Shown in pieces: positions 18,485-27,686 of a stretch of DNA of 64,000 nucleotides (positions within the stretch are counted from its first letter, which is position 1; each line of letters opens with the position of its first letter). The notes beneath the pieces were generated by a model that was not told where the DNA came from, made no database searches, and saw only the letters and a list, made by a program, of their open reading frames with translations. A program made the position numbers and the translations under genes. The stretch comes from Clostridiales bacterium (GTDB lineage Bacteria > Bacillota > Clostridia > Oscillospirales > Acutalibacteraceae). The stretch covers positions 30,746 to 94,745 of the forward strand of contig DUNN01000023.1 in the NCBI GenBank assembly GCA_012839345.1, given 5' to 3'.

Positions 18485-20818
18485 ATGGCAGTAAAAATTC
18501 AAAAACGGAACGGTGTTGTGGTGGCGTTTGACGCGGGGAAAATCCGCAGCGCCATCAGCAAGGCCAATCAAGCCGTGCAGGATGAGTCTATGCCGGATTC
18601 CGTGCTGGACGACCTGACCGCCCGCATTGCCTCCAGCTTCGGTGATGACTGCGTTCCCACTGTGGAACAGGTACAGGATGTGGTGGAGGAAAAGCTGATT
18701 CAGGCAGACTATGCCAAAACTGCAAAGGCCTATATCCTTTACCGCGCCGAACACGCAAAAATCCGCCAGGCGGAAGGCGACCTGATGGACATCTATAAGG
18801 AACTGACGTTCCGGGATGCCCGTGATGTGGACATCAAGCGCGAAAACGCGAACATCGATGCGGACACCGCCATGGGCACCATGCTGAAATACGGCTCCGA
18901 AGGTTCCAAATATTTCTGCAACAACTACGTTCTGCCCAAGGACATTGCCGCGGCGCACATGAACGGCGACATCCATATTCATGACGAAGATTTTTACATG
19001 CTGACGGAAACCTGCTGCCAGATCGACCTGATTAAGCTGTTCCACAACGGCTTTTGCACTGGGCACGGCGCGCTGCGTGAGCCGAACGATATCCGTTCCT
19101 ATGCAGCGCTGGCCTGCATCGCCATTCAGGCGAACCAAAACGAGATGCACGGCGGCCAGGCAATTCCGAATTTCGATTATTCCATGGCACCCGGCGTTGC
19201 CAAAACCTTTGAAAAATCATACTTTCTGGCGTTTTCTCAGTTCTTCCAGGTTAGCCGGGAGATGAGCGAGGAAGATGCCGACGCACTGGTGAAGGCCATT
19301 CGTTCCGACATCCCGCAGCACATTACTCTTGGCAATGCAGAGGAATTTGGAAAAGCGGTCGTAGCTTTCCTGCCGGAATATCAGCGCAAAAACGGTCTTC
19401 CGGAAATTACCGCACAGGAAGCAGAGCGCGCGCACCGTTACGCCGTGAAAACCGGCACCACCAACACGGACAAAGCCACCTATCAGGCCATGGAAGCGCT
19501 GGTACATAACCTGAACACCATGAACTCCCGCGCGGGTGCGCAGGTTCCGTTCTCCTCCATCAATTATGGCACAGATACCTCCCCGGAAGCACGCATGGTC
19601 ATCCGCAACCTGTTGGAAGCGACCTCTGCGGGTTTGGGCGACGGCGAAACACCGATTTTCCCGGTTCAGATTTTCAAGGTGAAGGAAGGCATCAATTACA
19701 ACGAGGGCGATCCGAACTACGACCTGTTTAAATTGGCCTGCAAAGTCAGCGCGAAGCGCCTGTTTCCGAACTTCTCTTTCTTGGACGCGCCGTTTAACCT
19801 TCAGTATTATAAAGAGGGCGACTACAATACCGAAGTGGCCTACATGGGCTGCCGCACCCGCGTAATGGGCAACGTGCACGACAAGACCAAGGAAGTCACC
19901 TGTGGGCGCGGAAACCTGAGTTTTACCTCGGTGAACCTGCCGCGCATTGCCATTGAGGCAAAAGGCGACCTTAATAAATTCTACGAGCTTTTGGACAAGC
20001 GGATTGAAATCGTCATCCGCCAGCTGCTGCATCGCTTCAAAATTCAGTGCAGCAAAAAGGTTTACAATTATCCGTTCCTGATGGGGCAGGGCGTATGGAT
20101 TGATTCCGAAAAGCTCGGCCCTAACGACAGCGTGGCAGAAGTGCTGAAACACGGCACGCTCAGCATGGGCTTTATCGGCTTGGCGGAAACGCTGAAAGCG
20201 CTGACCGGCAAGCACCACGGCGAAAGCGAAGAAAGCCAGAAGCTGGGCCTTGAAATCATCTCCTATATGCGCCGTCGCATGGATGAGGAATCCGAAAAAA
20301 CCGGCCTCAACTTTACGCTGCTCGCTACTCCGGCAGAGGGCCTTTCCGGCCGTTTTGTCCGCATGGACCAGAAAAAGTACGGCATTATCCCCGGCGTAAC
20401 CGACCGGGAATATTACACCAATTCCTTCCATATTCCGGTGTACTTCCCGATTTCTGCTTTCCGGAAAATCAAGTTGGAAGCGCCTTATCATGCGCTGACC
20501 AACGCGGGGCACATCAGCTATGTAGAGCTGGACGGTGACCCGTCCAAGAACCTGGACGCGTTTGAAGCGGTGATCCGCTGCATGAAGGAAAGCGGAATCG
20601 GTTACGGCTCTGTCAACCACCCGGTGGACCGCGACCCGGTTTGCGGCTACAACGGCATTATCGACAACGAATGCCCAAAGTGCCACCGCCATGAAACCGA
20701 AGACGGCCCGAAATTCGAGCGCATCCGCAGAATTACCGGATATTTGGTGGGCACCATCGACCGGTGGAACAACGCGAAGCGTGCGGAAGAAAGGGATCGG
20801 GTAAAGCATGGGCTGTGA
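18485..20818 (+). CDS. nrdD: Anaerobic (class III) ribonucleoside-triphosphate reductase
   Basis: ATP-cone N-terminus (IQKRNGVVVAFDAGKIRSAI); MNGDIHIHDEDFY; C-terminal CGYNGIIDNECPKCHRHE. Confidence 0.96.
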   Translation: MAVKIQKRNGVVVAFDAGKIRSAISKANQAVQDESMPDSVLDDLTARIASSFGDDCVPTVEQVQDVVEEKLIQADYAKTAKAYILYRAEHAKIRQAEGDLMDIYKELTFRDARDVDIKRENANIDADTAMGTMLKYGSEGSKYFCNNYVLPKDIAAAHMNGDIHIHDEDFYMLTETCCQIDLIKLFHNGFCTGHGALREPNDIRSYAALACIAIQANQNEMHGGQAIPNFDYSMAPGVAKTFEKSYFLAFSQFFQVSREMSEEDADALVKAIRSDIPQHITLGNAEEFGKAVVAFLPEYQRKNGLPEITAQEAERAHRYAVKTGTTNTDKATYQAMEALVHNLNTMNSRAGAQVPFSSINYGTDTSPEARMVIRNLLEATSAGLGDGETPIFPVQIFKVKEGINYNEGDPNYDLFKLACKVSAKRLFPNFSFLDAPFNLQYYKEGDYNTEVAYMGCRTRVMGNVHDKTKEVTCGRGNLSFTSVNLPRIAIEAKGDLNKFYELLDKRIEIVIRQLLHRFKIQCSKKVYNYPFLMGQGVWIDSEKLGPNDSVAEVLKHGTLSMGFIGLAETLKALTGKHHGESEESQKLGLEIISYMRRRMDEESEKTGLNFTLLATPAEGLSGRFVRMDQKKYGIIPGVTDREYYTNSFHIPVYFPISAFRKIKLEAPYHALTNAGHISYVELDGDPSKNLDAFEAVIRCMKESGIGYGSVNHPVDRDPVCGYNGIIDNECPKCHRHETEDGPKFERIRRITGYLVGTIDRWNNAKRAEERDRVKHGL

Positions 20819-21311
20819 ACTGCGCATCTGCGGGGTGGAACCGGAGTCCATTGTGGACGGAAAAGGGTTCCGGTACGTGATTTTTACACAGGGCTGCCCG
20901 CACCACTGCCCCGGATGCCACAATCCGCAGACGCATGACTTTCACGGAGGCCGGTTGGTAAACACCGACGATTTGTTCCGTGAAATCTGCGAAAATCCGC
21001 TGCTGAAGGGTGTCACGTTCAGCGGGGGGGAACCGTTCTGCCAGCCCGCCCCTTTGGCGGAGCTTGCCAAGCGCATCCACGAACGCGGGATGGATGTGAC
21101 CGTTTATACCGGCTACCGGTACGAACAGCTTTTGGAGCGGGATGACCCCGCCATCGCTGCGCTGCTGCAGGAAGCCGACCTATTAGTCGACGGCCCGTTT
21201 CTGGAAGCGGAAAAGGATTTAACCCTGTTGTACCGCGGCAGCCGCAACCAACGTCTCATCGATATGAAACGCACGCGGGAAACGGGAAACATCGTGCTGG
21301 ACGGCGAATAA
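20808..21311 (+). CDS. nrdG: Anaerobic RNR activating protein (radical SAM)
   Basis: FTQGCPHHCPGCHNPQTHDF, GVTFSGGEPF; overlaps nrdD end. Confidence 0.95.
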   Translation: MGCELRICGVEPESIVDGKGFRYVIFTQGCPHHCPGCHNPQTHDFHGGRLVNTDDLFREICENPLLKGVTFSGGEPFCQPAPLAELAKRIHERGMDVTVYTGYRYEQLLERDDPAIAALLQEADLLVDGPFLEAEKDLTLLYRGSRNQRLIDMKRTRETGNIVLDGE

Positions 21312-21356
21312 CCGGAACGTCTACAACCCCGATAACAAATAAATTCAAAACCGGCT

Positions 21357-21403
21357 GAAAAATTTGCCTGCGGGCCGTTGTTTGACCCACAGGCAAATTT
21401 TTC
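21357..21403 (+). terminator. Terminator downstream of nrdG
   Basis: gaaaaatttgcctgcggg ... cccacaggcaaatttttc. Confidence 0.65.
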
Positions 21404-21570
21404 ATAGAGAGGGTGCCGTGAGATGGAAATCCATCTTTTTTTCGGCATTCTCCTTTGTCGACTCTAAAATATTTGGCGAAATCTTGTAAATAATTCCCAT
21501 ATGTGGTACGATAATATATATATACAATGTGCTGAAAGAATCCATATTTGACCGCAAGGATGTGCTTGCT

Positions 21571-22782
21571 ATGCAGAAGTTTTACTCCGATATTAAAATA
21601 GACGTGGCCATGTTCGGTGAATTTTCCATCACCATTGACGGGCATCAGCTCACCAACCTGAAGGGGCGCACCAAGCGGGTATGGATGCTGATTCAATACT
21701 TGATTGCCAACCGGCATAAGGAACTGACGCTCGACAATATTGTGGAAGTTCTCTGGGAAGACAACGAATGCGGCGATCCGCTGAATGCGCTGAAAAACTT
21801 GATTTACCGCGCGCGTGCCCTGTTGAAAGAGCTTTCGGGCAATGACCGGCTGGAGTTTATCAAATACGAACACAACACATACGCCTGGAATAACAGCTTT
21901 GACTGTACGGTCGATTTCGAATTGTTCGAGCAGTACTGCAAGCAGGGAAGGGACATTTCAAACTCGGCCCACGTGCGGATTGAAAATATGAAAAAGGCGC
22001 TTGCCCTTTACAAGGGCGAGTTTCTGCCGAAATCCTCTTACAGCAGCTGGGTGGTATCCTCTGCCGCGTATTACTCTGCGCTTTACAACGAATGCGTAAT
22101 CAAGCTGTGCGGCCTGCTGATTGAAGAACAGCGTTTTGCAGAAATTGTGGAAATCTGCGAAATTGCTTTAAAATATGCCCCGTTTGAAGAGGCCATTCAT
22201 AAAATGCTGCTTTACGGCTACATCAGCATGGGGCAGCGCGGCCAGGCGCTGGACCACTATAACGAAGTGGTGGATTTGTTTTATCGGGAGCTTGGGGTGG
22301 ACATTACGGATTCCCTCCGCCCGATTTACAAACAGCTGATTAACAGCATTAACCATATTGAAATCGACCTTTCCGTTATCAACAACGACCTGCGGGAAGC
22401 TGCGGCGGCGGAAGGCGCTTTCTACTGCGATTATGATGTATTTAAGTCGATTTACCGCGTGCAGGCGCGTACTATTCTGCGCACCGGGCAGTCCATTTAC
22501 ATTTTGCTGTTCACCCTGACCGACCCGGAGGGTGCAATTCCTCAGCCTGAAGTGGCCAAAGTTGCCGTCAGCCGCCTGAAGGACTCCATTCTTTACAGCC
22601 TTCGCAAAGGGGATGTGGTTTCCTCGTTCAGCGCAACACAGTTTATCGTCATGCTTCCGGTGATTACCTACGAAAATGCGCAGAAGGTCGCAGACCGCAT
22701 TCTTCAAAAATTCCATTTTTCCTACCGCAAAGATAATGTAACGGTCAGCGTTCGAATTAACCCGGTTGATTCGGTCATATAA
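21571..22782 (+). CDS. SARP/BTAD-type transcriptional regulator with degenerate GGDEF-like C-terminus
   Basis: N-terminal winged-helix (KGRTKRVWMLIQYLIANRHKELTLDNIVEVLWED), BTAD segment, C-terminal LKDSILYSLRKGDVVSSFSATQFIVMLPVITYENAQKVADRIL. Confidence 0.8.
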   Translation: MQKFYSDIKIDVAMFGEFSITIDGHQLTNLKGRTKRVWMLIQYLIANRHKELTLDNIVEVLWEDNECGDPLNALKNLIYRARALLKELSGNDRLEFIKYEHNTYAWNNSFDCTVDFELFEQYCKQGRDISNSAHVRIENMKKALALYKGEFLPKSSYSSWVVSSAAYYSALYNECVIKLCGLLIEEQRFAEIVEICEIALKYAPFEEAIHKMLLYGYISMGQRGQALDHYNEVVDLFYRELGVDITDSLRPIYKQLINSINHIEIDLSVINNDLREAAAAEGAFYCDYDVFKSIYRVQARTILRTGQSIYILLFTLTDPEGAIPQPEVAKVAVSRLKDSILYSLRKGDVVSSFSATQFIVMLPVITYENAQKVADRILQKFHFSYRKDNVTVSVRINPVDSVI

Positions 22783-22786
22783 AAGA

Positions 22787-22814
22787 GTCATCCGCTTCGG
22801 CGGATGGCTTTTTT
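22787..22814 (+). terminator. Terminator downstream of BTAD regulator
   Basis: gtcatccg-cttc-ggcggatggc-ttttttt. Confidence 0.75.
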
Positions 22815-22836
22815 CGCGGCGTTTCTATTTATGGTA

Positions 22837-22867
22837 CGTGCCCGCCTGCGGCGGGCACGATTTTTTT
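22837..22867 (+). terminator. Second hairpin terminator in the convergent intergenic region
   Basis: cgtgcccgcc-tgc-ggcgggcacg-attttttt. Confidence 0.75.
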
Positions 22868-22919
22868 AATTCAAGGTGTTCTACTCTTTGTAGTTTTCCA
22901 CAGGATTTTTAAATTCTGT

Positions 22920-22969
22920 GGAAAAAGGCGTGCCGTATGAGTTTTCTCTCTTTACGGTACGCCTTTTTC
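22920..22969 (-). terminator. Bidirectional-type terminator between BTAD gene and CLC gene
   Basis: gaaaaaggcgtgccgta ... ttacggtacgcctttttc. Confidence 0.65.
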
Positions 22970-22995
22970 GAAAGCAGGAGGATATTTGGAACAAT

Positions 22996-24285
22996 TTATT
23001 CATTTTTTCCGAGAAATTCCGGTTTGTATTTGGAGTATAGAATCCGTTGGCGGCTGTAAAGCCCAGTGTACCCAGACAGCATGTAGCTGACCGCCGCGGC
23101 CAGTAAATAATACGGTGCGCCCTGCGCGCCGAACAGTTCTACCCCCAACAGAATTGCAGTAAGCGGACAGTTGGTTACACCGCAGAATACGGAAATTAAC
23201 CCGAGCGCTGCGCCGAATGCGGGGCTCAGGCCAAGGAGAGAAGCCGCGGTGCAGCCAAAGGTTGCGCCCACAAAAAAGCCGGGGACAATTTCTCCGCCCT
23301 TAAACCCGGCACCTATGGTCAGCGCGGTGAAAATCAGCTTTAAAACAAATGCTTCCGGGCGGGCATTCCCTTTCAGCGCGGCGGAGATCACATCCATGCC
23401 CGCGCCGAGATACTCCCTTCCCACGGCAAGGGACAATAGCAGCACCAGTGCGCCGCCCACAGCTGCCCGCAGGTAGGGATTCGCCAGCCAGCGGCGGTAC
23501 AGCTTGCCGGTTCCCCGCAGGGTCCAGCAATACAGAACGCTCAGGGCCGAGCACAGCGCGGCAAGCAGGATAATCAGCAGCATTGCGGAAACGGAAAGGG
23601 ACGGGATCCCGGCAATTGGATAAACCTCCGGCGCAATCCCCAGGCTGCGCGCAAGGAATACCGCAAGCAGGGAAGCTACCGCGCAGGGAACCAGTGCGGC
23701 ATAATACATCACACCCACGCTGGTAACCTCCATGGCAAATACGGCGGAGGTAATAGGCGTTCCGAACAACGCAGCAAACGCAGCGCTCATGCCGCACATT
23801 GTGATAATGTGAAGGTCTTTTTCATCCAGTTTCAGTACACGGCCGATAGAAAACCCTAAGCTGCCGCCCATTTGAAGCGCAGCGCCTTCGCGGCCGGCGG
23901 AACCGCCGAACAGGTGTGTAATCACGGTTGAAATAAAAATCAACGGCGCCATCCGGAACGGCAAGGGGGACGGGGAACGCACAGCCAGCAGCACCAAATC
24001 CGTTCCCTGTGGTTTTTTTACGCCGCATACACGGTAAAGGAACACCTCCATCAAACCGGCAATTGGCAGCAGCCAGACTAGCCACAGCGTGGTTTTGCGT
24101 AGCGACGTGGCAAGGTTAATGCAATAAAGGAATCCCGTTCCAACCAAACCCACCACGGTTCCGGTCAGCACCGCGATGAAAAGCCACTTGAAAAAAGCGT
24201 ATGGCGCCTGCGTCCAACCAATCACTTTTTCCTTGTTTAATTTATTCTCTTTCCAAAAAGGGTGGAACACCGTATCCATCTCCAA
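22996..24285 (-). CDS. CLC family anion channel/antiporter, resembling the CLC-F (fluoride) clade
   Basis: FRMAPLIFISTVITHLFGGSAGREGAALQMGGSLG; GMSAAFAALFGTPITSAVFAMEV. Confidence 0.88.
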   Translation of the reverse strand: MEMDTVFHPFWKENKLNKEKVIGWTQAPYAFFKWLFIAVLTGTVVGLVGTGFLYCINLATSLRKTTLWLVWLLPIAGLMEVFLYRVCGVKKPQGTDLVLLAVRSPSPLPFRMAPLIFISTVITHLFGGSAGREGAALQMGGSLGFSIGRVLKLDEKDLHIITMCGMSAAFAALFGTPITSAVFAMEVTSVGVMYYAALVPCAVASLLAVFLARSLGIAPEVYPIAGIPSLSVSAMLLIILLAALCSALSVLYCWTLRGTGKLYRRWLANPYLRAAVGGALVLLLSLAVGREYLGAGMDVISAALKGNARPEAFVLKLIFTALTIGAGFKGGEIVPGFFVGATFGCTAASLLGLSPAFGAALGLISVFCGVTNCPLTAILLGVELFGAQGAPYYLLAAAVSYMLSGYTGLYSRQRILYSKYKPEFLGKNE

Positions 24286-24478
24286 ATCGGCATCCGGTTA
24301 AAAAACGCCGGTACCTTGCCGGGGCAATGTACAAGCGTTAAAACAATCAATCGAATGCCTTGAAATTCTTTTCATTCATTTCTTTTCCATTATACTTCAT
24401 CCCAAGGAGGAATGAAATTGACGGAATCTGTAAATTTCAGCAGGATCCGTTCTGAAAAAATGGGAAATGCGGCAAGCA

Positions 24479-24518
24479 AAAGCGCTGCAAAATGCAGAAA
24501 ACACATTTTGCAGCGCTT
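24479..24518 (-). terminator. Terminator of the - strand Gld-type ABC operon
   Basis: Stem aagcgctgcaaaatg / cattttgcagcgctt. Confidence 0.75.
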
Positions 24519-24547
24519 GTATTAATCCGGTCAATGCAAAGCCGGAA

Positions 24548-26008
24548 TTATTTAATTCCTGCCAGCTGACGGTAATCATACATCACTTTATCCAGGTCGG
24601 GAGAAGTGATATTTCCGATTACCTCGCCGTTCATCACAACCGTGTAACGGCGGTCGCCGTTTTTAAAGAATTCGATTTTATCCGTGGACGTTTTGTCAAA
24701 ATAATGGTATTCCACCGCATAATTCGGGGTGCCGGTCGGCTTGGTGCTGTTTTGCTCCAGCAGCTCAATGCTGATCAGCTCCTGATAAAACTTCTTGTAG
24801 TCGTTTTCGTAGTCAATGGATTTGCCCGCGTTCGCCGTCACCTTGTAGGTGTACTGCGCTTTATCCTCGGTCGATTTGGATTCATCCTTAGTCCGTTCCA
24901 CATTCAGTGCTGTGGTGGAACCATTCTGCGTAAAGGAAATGGATTTCACCGTTTCAATGTTGGGCAGGTAAATCAGCTTCGACCGCATCGAAAACGCATC
25001 GGTCTGCGCCCAGGAACTTACGCTCTCCGCGAGAATGGAATAGACCACTTTGGTCTGGTCCACCATGAAGTAATAATTGCTGTCCTTTTTCGCGCCCAGC
25101 ATAATCTTATGATTTTCCTTGTTCACGGTATATTCCACAATGGCCGAAGGCTGGTCCAGCCCATAGGTTTTCAAGTCGGCCTCGGTGGGATTCACTTTAA
25201 CCACCGATTCAGCATTTACCGTAGCAAGGGCCCCCGTCAGCGTGGAATATTTGTTGCTGTCTACGTCCGCATTGATGGGAGAAGTAATGCGGTCCTTCGT
25301 GTCGGATTTCTGGATGATAATCGGCTGGGGATAATTTTTCCCGCTCAATTTAATCAGCGTAAATTCGTTGTCCTTATCTCCGTTCTGAATGCTCAGAACA
25401 TCCTTGCTGATAAAATAAGTTTCATCCTCCAAAATGCCGCTGTCCACACTGACTACATACACATTATTGGAGTTCTCCCCGGCCATATAGTACGAGGAAC
25501 TGTCGGTCGCGCAGACACTGCCGATCTTATAGTTGTAGCTGCTGCCGTCTTTGAACTTGACCTCTACCGTCGCCTGCGGATCCTTCAGCCCGAATTCTTC
25601 CGGATTGCTGACGGTGCCGAGGTTCTGCGTTGCCACCAGACTGAACCCGTTTCTAATAACGGATTCGGCGGCATAGGAGTCGATGGGAACATTGTCGAGG
25701 CCCTGGACGGTATAGGTGATGGTTTCGCTCTCCGAAGAAGCGGTGGAGGACCCGGAAGACGACGCGGTAGAAGAGGCCTTGGTCTTTTCTACATGCGGAA
25801 TCAGCGTATAGCCGCCCTTTTTATTTTTGACCGTCATGGAAACAATGTCGCTGCTCTTCTTGGAAACCAAGTCCATGGTTGGGGTGGAGGAAGAAGACGG
25901 GGTTTCGGTCTGGCTCTGTCCACCCGTAAGTGACAGGGCGGCAACCGCGCCGCCCAGCACCACGATGCAAGATGCTACAATTACAAGGTTCCTTGTGCTG
26001 GTCTTCAT
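24548..26008 (-). CDS. DUF4340 domain-containing protein
   Basis: N-terminal membrane anchor, repeated beta-rich DUF4340-like segments (EEFGLKDPQATVEVKFKDGSSYNYKIG); next to GldG-like gene. Start at 26008. Confidence 0.8.
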   Translation of the reverse strand: MKTSTRNLVIVASCIVVLGGAVAALSLTGGQSQTETPSSSSTPTMDLVSKKSSDIVSMTVKNKKGGYTLIPHVEKTKASSTASSSGSSTASSESETITYTVQGLDNVPIDSYAAESVIRNGFSLVATQNLGTVSNPEEFGLKDPQATVEVKFKDGSSYNYKIGSVCATDSSSYYMAGENSNNVYVVSVDSGILEDETYFISKDVLSIQNGDKDNEFTLIKLSGKNYPQPIIIQKSDTKDRITSPINADVDSNKYSTLTGALATVNAESVVKVNPTEADLKTYGLDQPSAIVEYTVNKENHKIMLGAKKDSNYYFMVDQTKVVYSILAESVSSWAQTDAFSMRSKLIYLPNIETVKSISFTQNGSTTALNVERTKDESKSTEDKAQYTYKVTANAGKSIDYENDYKKFYQELISIELLEQNSTKPTGTPNYAVEYHYFDKTSTDKIEFFKNGDRRYTVVMNGEVIGNITSPDLDKVMYDYRQLAGIK

Positions 26009-26009
26009 A

Positions 26010-27671
26010 TTACAGGTGCCTCCTCTTTCGGAACACAACAATGCCTGCAATGGCAATCAGCAAGGGGATTAAAATGGTGAACACGCCGACGCCAAGAATT
26101 TTGCTCGCCTGTGTACCCAGTGTAATATCGGCTACGTTGGTTTGCTGGGAGGTGGTTGTAATTTCGGTGTCGGTGTTGCTGGTTCCGGTTGCATATTTAG
26201 AAAGGTCAACCGCGTATTTCGCGTTTCCAAACGTGCTTGCACCCAAAATCTGAACGTCGAACATACCGGTACTGCCCACCGCAATCACATTCGCTTTATA
26301 GGTCTTATCGCCGGAGGTTACGGTGTCCTGTGAAAGGACGATGGTATTGTAAGCCTTCTTTTCCGGCGTATCCGTTTCTTTGGTGTTGTTATCAATCAGA
26401 TAGGTCGTGGTGTTCGACTTGGCAAGGGAGTGGGTAGATTTGGTACCCTTGTTCTGGAACAGAATCTCAATCGGGTTTGACTGCGGCGTAGAGAAATACC
26501 CATAGTCGGTGGATTTGCTGTTCAGTGTAATGTCGGTTCCCACGTTGGAAAGAATGTAGCTCGGGTCATTCGTATAATACTTGCTCTGGTCGCTTTCCAC
26601 AATGTATGCCTGCGGAACCTGAATGCCCCATTCGGCCAGGAAGCTTGCCAGCTTCGGCATGGACTTCTGGCTGGGATGGAACGTAAGCAGCAGGGAACGG
26701 TCGCCTGCAAGTTTGGTGCTGCTCAGAAAATCATCCAGCTTCTTGATTTCCTCATCGGTGTAATCCGTGGTGGGGCATCCGATGACAATCAGCTGGGCTT
26801 TCTCCGGAATCTCATCCGTTAAAAGGTTGAAATCCTTGTTTTCAAAATTGTTGCTGGTCAAAAGCTGTTTATATGCCGAGGTATCCAACTGTTCGCCATG
26901 GCCGGTGTCGAACGCGACCACCGGAAGCGTGTCGGAAATTACGGTGTTCAAGCCGGAAGCAAGCGCACTGTCCACCATGGAATAGGTGTTGGTGCTGCCG
27001 TCTTGGCCGTACTGAACATCAAACAGTTCCGTATAGGTCAGCACACGGTGGCGTTTGCTGCTTTTAATCACAATATCGCCTGTGGTAAGGTTGTCGTCTT
27101 TATAGGTATTAGCGAACGTTGGGTTTTTCACCAAGTCAATGTACTCTACCTTGATGTTGGAGTTGCGTTCTGCCATTTTTGCGGCAAGCGTTCCAACCTG
27201 GCTGTACTGCAAGCCGTAACCGGCAAGAATCTGGTCGTTTCGGGTCTGTTCCTCCGTCGCCATAATCGAAATGGTCACCGGTTCCTTGACCTTGTCAACC
27301 ACTTTGATCGCCTGCTCGGAAAGGGTGTTCATATTGTTCTTGGTCAGGTCAATGTTGATGGACGGGAAACGCTGGCCAAGGAGGCTGACGACGACGTTCA
27401 GCAGAATGATGACCACCAGGAATCCGGCGGTAAACGCGGTAGAAATACCGCCCCGCTTAAACTTTGTACTGGTAAAGTACTCCTTTACCGCACTTTTTTT
27501 CGGTTTGGACTCTTTTTCCTGCGCCGCAGGTTCCTTTGCGGCTTCCGCCTTTGCCTCTTCCGGTTTGGCGGTTTCCGCCGAGGCCGTATTTTCCTCCGGT
27601 GCCGTCTGTGCGGATGCCTCTTCGGGCTCCGTCTGATTAATCTGATCTTTATCATCCATATTTGTATTCAT
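26010..27671 (-). CDS. GldG-like ABC transporter auxiliary protein
   Basis: INIDLTKNNMNTLSEQAIKVVDKVKEPVTISIMATEEQTRNDQILAGYG; ABC-type uncharacterized region; C-terminal TM. Confidence 0.85.
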   Translation of the reverse strand: MNTNMDDKDQINQTEPEEASAQTAPEENTASAETAKPEEAKAEAAKEPAAQEKESKPKKSAVKEYFTSTKFKRGGISTAFTAGFLVVIILLNVVVSLLGQRFPSINIDLTKNNMNTLSEQAIKVVDKVKEPVTISIMATEEQTRNDQILAGYGLQYSQVGTLAAKMAERNSNIKVEYIDLVKNPTFANTYKDDNLTTGDIVIKSSKRHRVLTYTELFDVQYGQDGSTNTYSMVDSALASGLNTVISDTLPVVAFDTGHGEQLDTSAYKQLLTSNNFENKDFNLLTDEIPEKAQLIVIGCPTTDYTDEEIKKLDDFLSSTKLAGDRSLLLTFHPSQKSMPKLASFLAEWGIQVPQAYIVESDQSKYYTNDPSYILSNVGTDITLNSKSTDYGYFSTPQSNPIEILFQNKGTKSTHSLAKSNTTTYLIDNNTKETDTPEKKAYNTIVLSQDTVTSGDKTYKANVIAVGSTGMFDVQILGASTFGNAKYAVDLSKYATGTSNTDTEITTTSQQTNVADITLGTQASKILGVGVFTILIPLLIAIAGIVVFRKRRHL

Positions 27672-27686
27672 TCTTTCATTCCCCCC

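Noticed and set aside
19217-20923. 568-aa - strand ORF antisense to nrdD/nrdG
   Set aside because: Shadow ORF from codon bias; the + strand encodes clear NrdD/NrdG and the antisense translation has no recognisable domains
24286-24420. Fluoride riboswitch upstream of the CLC gene
   Set aside because: No convincing match to the conserved crcB-motif core on the - strand by eye
24467-25933. 488-aa + strand ORF antisense to DUF4340 gene
   Set aside because: Low-complexity shadow translation (VGRGRRGLGL...); the - strand ORF has signal anchor, RBS and operon context
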